From: an uncultured Clostridia bacterium
GTDB lineage: Bacteria > Bacillota > Clostridia > Oscillospirales > CAG-272
Assembly (NCBI GenBank): GCA_904501765.1
Contig: CAJGCM010000038.1
Coordinates: 1 to 15,003, forward strand
DNA: 15,003 nt
Direction: 5' to 3'
Shown here one piece after another: positions 14,328-15,003 of this stretch. The notes below the pieces were generated by a model. It did not search any database. It was not told the DNA's origin and worked only from the letters and a program-made list of their open reading frames with translations. Within the stretch, counting starts at the first letter, position 1, and every line of letters starts with the position of its first letter. Position numbers and translations under genes: made by a program.

Positions 14328-14534
14328 CTCTTTACGCTCAAATCCCTCCAGCGTTTATTACATCCGTATGCGGCTACCAGGCTATGCCCTTGGCAGAACA
14401 ACCGATGCACCACAGGTACGTCTACCCCGCCACTCTCGTACTAAGGTTAGCTGCTCTGCCAAAATCGGCACTTTAAGTGGCGTATTTTGTTGCCCACACC
14501 GTGGGCGTGTATGCTTTAGCAGACACGGCAGAGC
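14328..14534 (-). ncRNA. Divergent 23S rRNA 3'-domain-like RNA (sarcin-ricin region, helices 95-97) with novel cap
   Basis: Read on the minus strand, 14330-14450 aligns end to end with bacterial 23S rRNA from the sarcin-ricin stem to helix 97. The landmarks are CTTAGTACGAGAG (14433-14445), GGGGTAGACGTACC, TGCCAAGGGCA, CTGGTAGCCGC and ATAAACGCT...AGCGTAAAG. The helix-97 stem pairs as ACGCT/AGCGT and helix 96 as TGCC/GGCA, so the folds are kept while loop bases differ, including the 3' half of the sarcin-ricin loop (GAGAGTGGC for the near-universal GAGAGGACC). Upstream, instead of more 23S, GCTCTGCC (14527-14534) pairs perfectly with GGCAGAGC (14453-14460) around three hairpins. Only ~120 nt of rRNA are present, so this is not a working 23S gene: either a decayed fragment or an rRNA-derived RNA. 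The alignment is from memory. Confidence 0.6.
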
Positions 14535-14584
14535 AAAAAAGCCTACCTTTAGGGGGAATGCTTGCATTCACATCTAAAGGCGGC
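14535..14584 (-). terminator. Long minus-strand hairpin with T-run (terminator-like)
   Basis: On the minus strand CCTTTAG (14574-14580) pairs with CTAAAGG (14546-14552) and inside it GAATGC pairs with GCATTC around a 2-nt loop. An outer GCC/GGC extends the stem, and six T follow (14535-14540). It directly abuts the 5' strand of the 8-bp helix of the rRNA-like element, so it could be a terminator or part of that RNA. No minus-strand gene was found between it and the next terminator to the right. Confidence 0.55.
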
Positions 14585-14671
14585 GTTAGCTATTAATACT
14601 CAATTTTCTATTACCTATATTATTCTTTTACTCTCTTCTTTTTGCTCTTAATATTTTTTACTTATAAAAAC
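14585..14671. other. AT-rich spacer with nothing recognisable
   Basis: About 85 bp of T-rich sequence between two minus-strand terminator-like hairpins. The only thing noted is AGCTAAC at its left end on the minus strand, repeated just before the sarcin-ricin-like loop at 14446-14452. Confidence 0.4.
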
Positions 14672-14696
14672 AAAAAAGCTCCGCTGTTGCGGAACT
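14672..14696 (-). terminator. Rho-independent terminator on the minus strand
   Basis: Minus-strand AGTTCCGC (14689-14696) pairs with GCGGAGCT (14677-14684) around loop AACA, counting one G-U pair, followed by six T (14672-14677) and more T beyond. On the plus strand the same stem has a C-A mismatch, so the minus strand is the intended direction. It implies a minus-strand transcript arriving from the right, through or beyond 14757-15003. Confidence 0.75.
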
Positions 14697-14707
14697 CCAT
14701 ATATAAA

Positions 14708-14727
14708 GAAATGAAGTTAATCATTTC
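14708..14727. repeat. 7-bp hairpin GAAATGA-AGTTAA-TCATTTC
   Basis: Perfect inverted repeat with a 6-nt loop between the terminator at 14672-14696 and the structured element to the right. No T-run on either strand; purpose unknown. Confidence 0.35.
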
Positions 14728-14756
14728 GTTTGCTCTTCTTAATGTATCCACCCGAA

Positions 14757-15003
14757 ACCGAAAAAAGGCAGGAAACGAAGCGGGGGATTTTTGCTGAACT
14801 GCATTTCACAAAATAGCTGTGAGGGCCCTCGGTGAATGGTGCGGCGAGGCGGATTTCGAGCAGATTTCCAATATTGCGCCCCGAAGGCGTACAAAAGTAC
14901 GGCGAAGGGGACGTAATAGGGGAAAGATGCCGAAAGGCGACCGCCGCAAGTATCGGTCGGCTGAATACATTACGTCTTACTCTCCGACCTATAATGCTCG
15001 TAG
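14757..15003 (+). ncRNA. GC-rich, highly structured element, candidate non-coding RNA (runs off window)
   Basis: Composition jumps to GC-rich and inverted repeats are dense. These are TCACA/TGTGA (14806-14822); CCCC-GAA-G-CGTAC with AAAA loop and the mirror GAA-GGGG (14879-14910), whose GAA/GAA internal loop resembles tandem sheared G-A pairs; GACGTAAT/ATTACGTC (14910-14976), enclosing GCC-GAAA-GGC (14929-14938, a GNRA tetraloop); and CGACCG/CGGTCG (14938-14959). GNRA and GAA/GAA loops make sense only on the plus strand, which is why I give that strand, although a minus-strand terminator follows at 14672-14696. A plus-strand frame is also open from a GTG at 14832 to the end, but has no ribosome site. 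It may be a large structured RNA or a dispersed repeat; I cannot name the family. Confidence 0.45.

Noticed and set aside
14328..14460. Genuine functional 23S rRNA gene end
   Set aside because: The sequence upstream on the minus strand is not 23S, key invariant loop bases are changed, and no 5S or tRNA follows.
14368..14577. Overlapping short frames on both strands of the rRNA-like region
   Set aside because: They lie inside the rRNA-like sequence and its hairpins, have no ribosome sites, and their peptides look like translated structural RNA.
14832..15003. Open plus-strand frame in the structured element (starts VNGAARRISSRF)
   Set aside because: No ribosome site and no recognisable motif. 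The dense inverted repeats explain the sequence better, though it runs off the window and cannot be excluded.
1..15003. CRISPR arrays, tRNAs, transposase or integrase genes, known riboswitches
   Set aside because: I read for regularly spaced repeats, cloverleaf cores, transposase-like proteins and classic aptamer cores and saw none. The direct repeats at 13423 and 14262 are just two copies and do not resemble CRISPR.

Overview
The window looks like a chromosomal piece of an anaerobic, low-to-mid GC Firmicute, most likely an uncultured gut-type Clostridia member. The evidence is consensus sigma-A promoters with 17-bp spacers, strong AGGAGG-type ribosome sites, TTG starts, a superoxide reductase/rubredoxin/ferritin anaerobic stress set, and a BspA-type leucine-rich-repeat surface protein carrying InlB-type B-repeats. 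This placement is inferred; no phylogenetic marker was searched.

Left part (1-4456): the first ~4 kb are one huge minus-strand gene, cut by the window edge, for a membrane-anchored multidomain surface protein (N-terminal membrane helix, B-repeats, Fn3-like modules, two more B-repeats, then BspA LRRs). Upstream is a divergent intergenic region holding its promoter and the promoter/operator of the next block.

Middle (4457-8395): a tightly packed plus-strand operon of a MarR-family regulator and two half-size ABC exporters. The two ATPase domains are degenerate in complementary ways, the hallmark of a heterodimeric multidrug exporter. A perfect sigma-A promoter overlaps a palindromic operator, so the regulator probably represses its own operon. 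Convergent hairpins then separate it from a minus-strand group (8497-10694): Crp/Fnr-type regulator, nitroreductase and short-chain dehydrogenase.

Redox block (10695-12942): the Crp-type gene is divergent from a plus-strand series of a 4Fe-4S ferredoxin-like protein, desulfoferrodoxin (superoxide reductase), ferritin and rubredoxin, closed by a strong terminator. The shared promoter region carries a perfect 16-bp inverted repeat centred exactly at -41.5 of the predicted ferredoxin promoter and inside the predicted 5' UTR of the regulator gene. This suggests activation of the redox genes plus autorepression. Together the proteins would reduce superoxide, supply electrons and sequester iron.

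Right part (12957-15003): a small two-helix membrane protein and an AT-rich SGNH/DUF4886-type hydrolase (minus strand), followed by ~850 bp without a convincing protein gene. That stretch is the most unusual part. It holds a divergent, compact minus-strand copy of the 3' part of 23S rRNA (sarcin-ricin stem and helices 96-97), capped by a new three-hairpin structure closed by a perfect 8-bp helix. It also holds two minus-strand terminator-like hairpins and a GC-rich, strongly structured element that runs off the end. Near-identical 25-26 bp direct repeats flank the hydrolase gene, suggesting that it is an inserted cassette.
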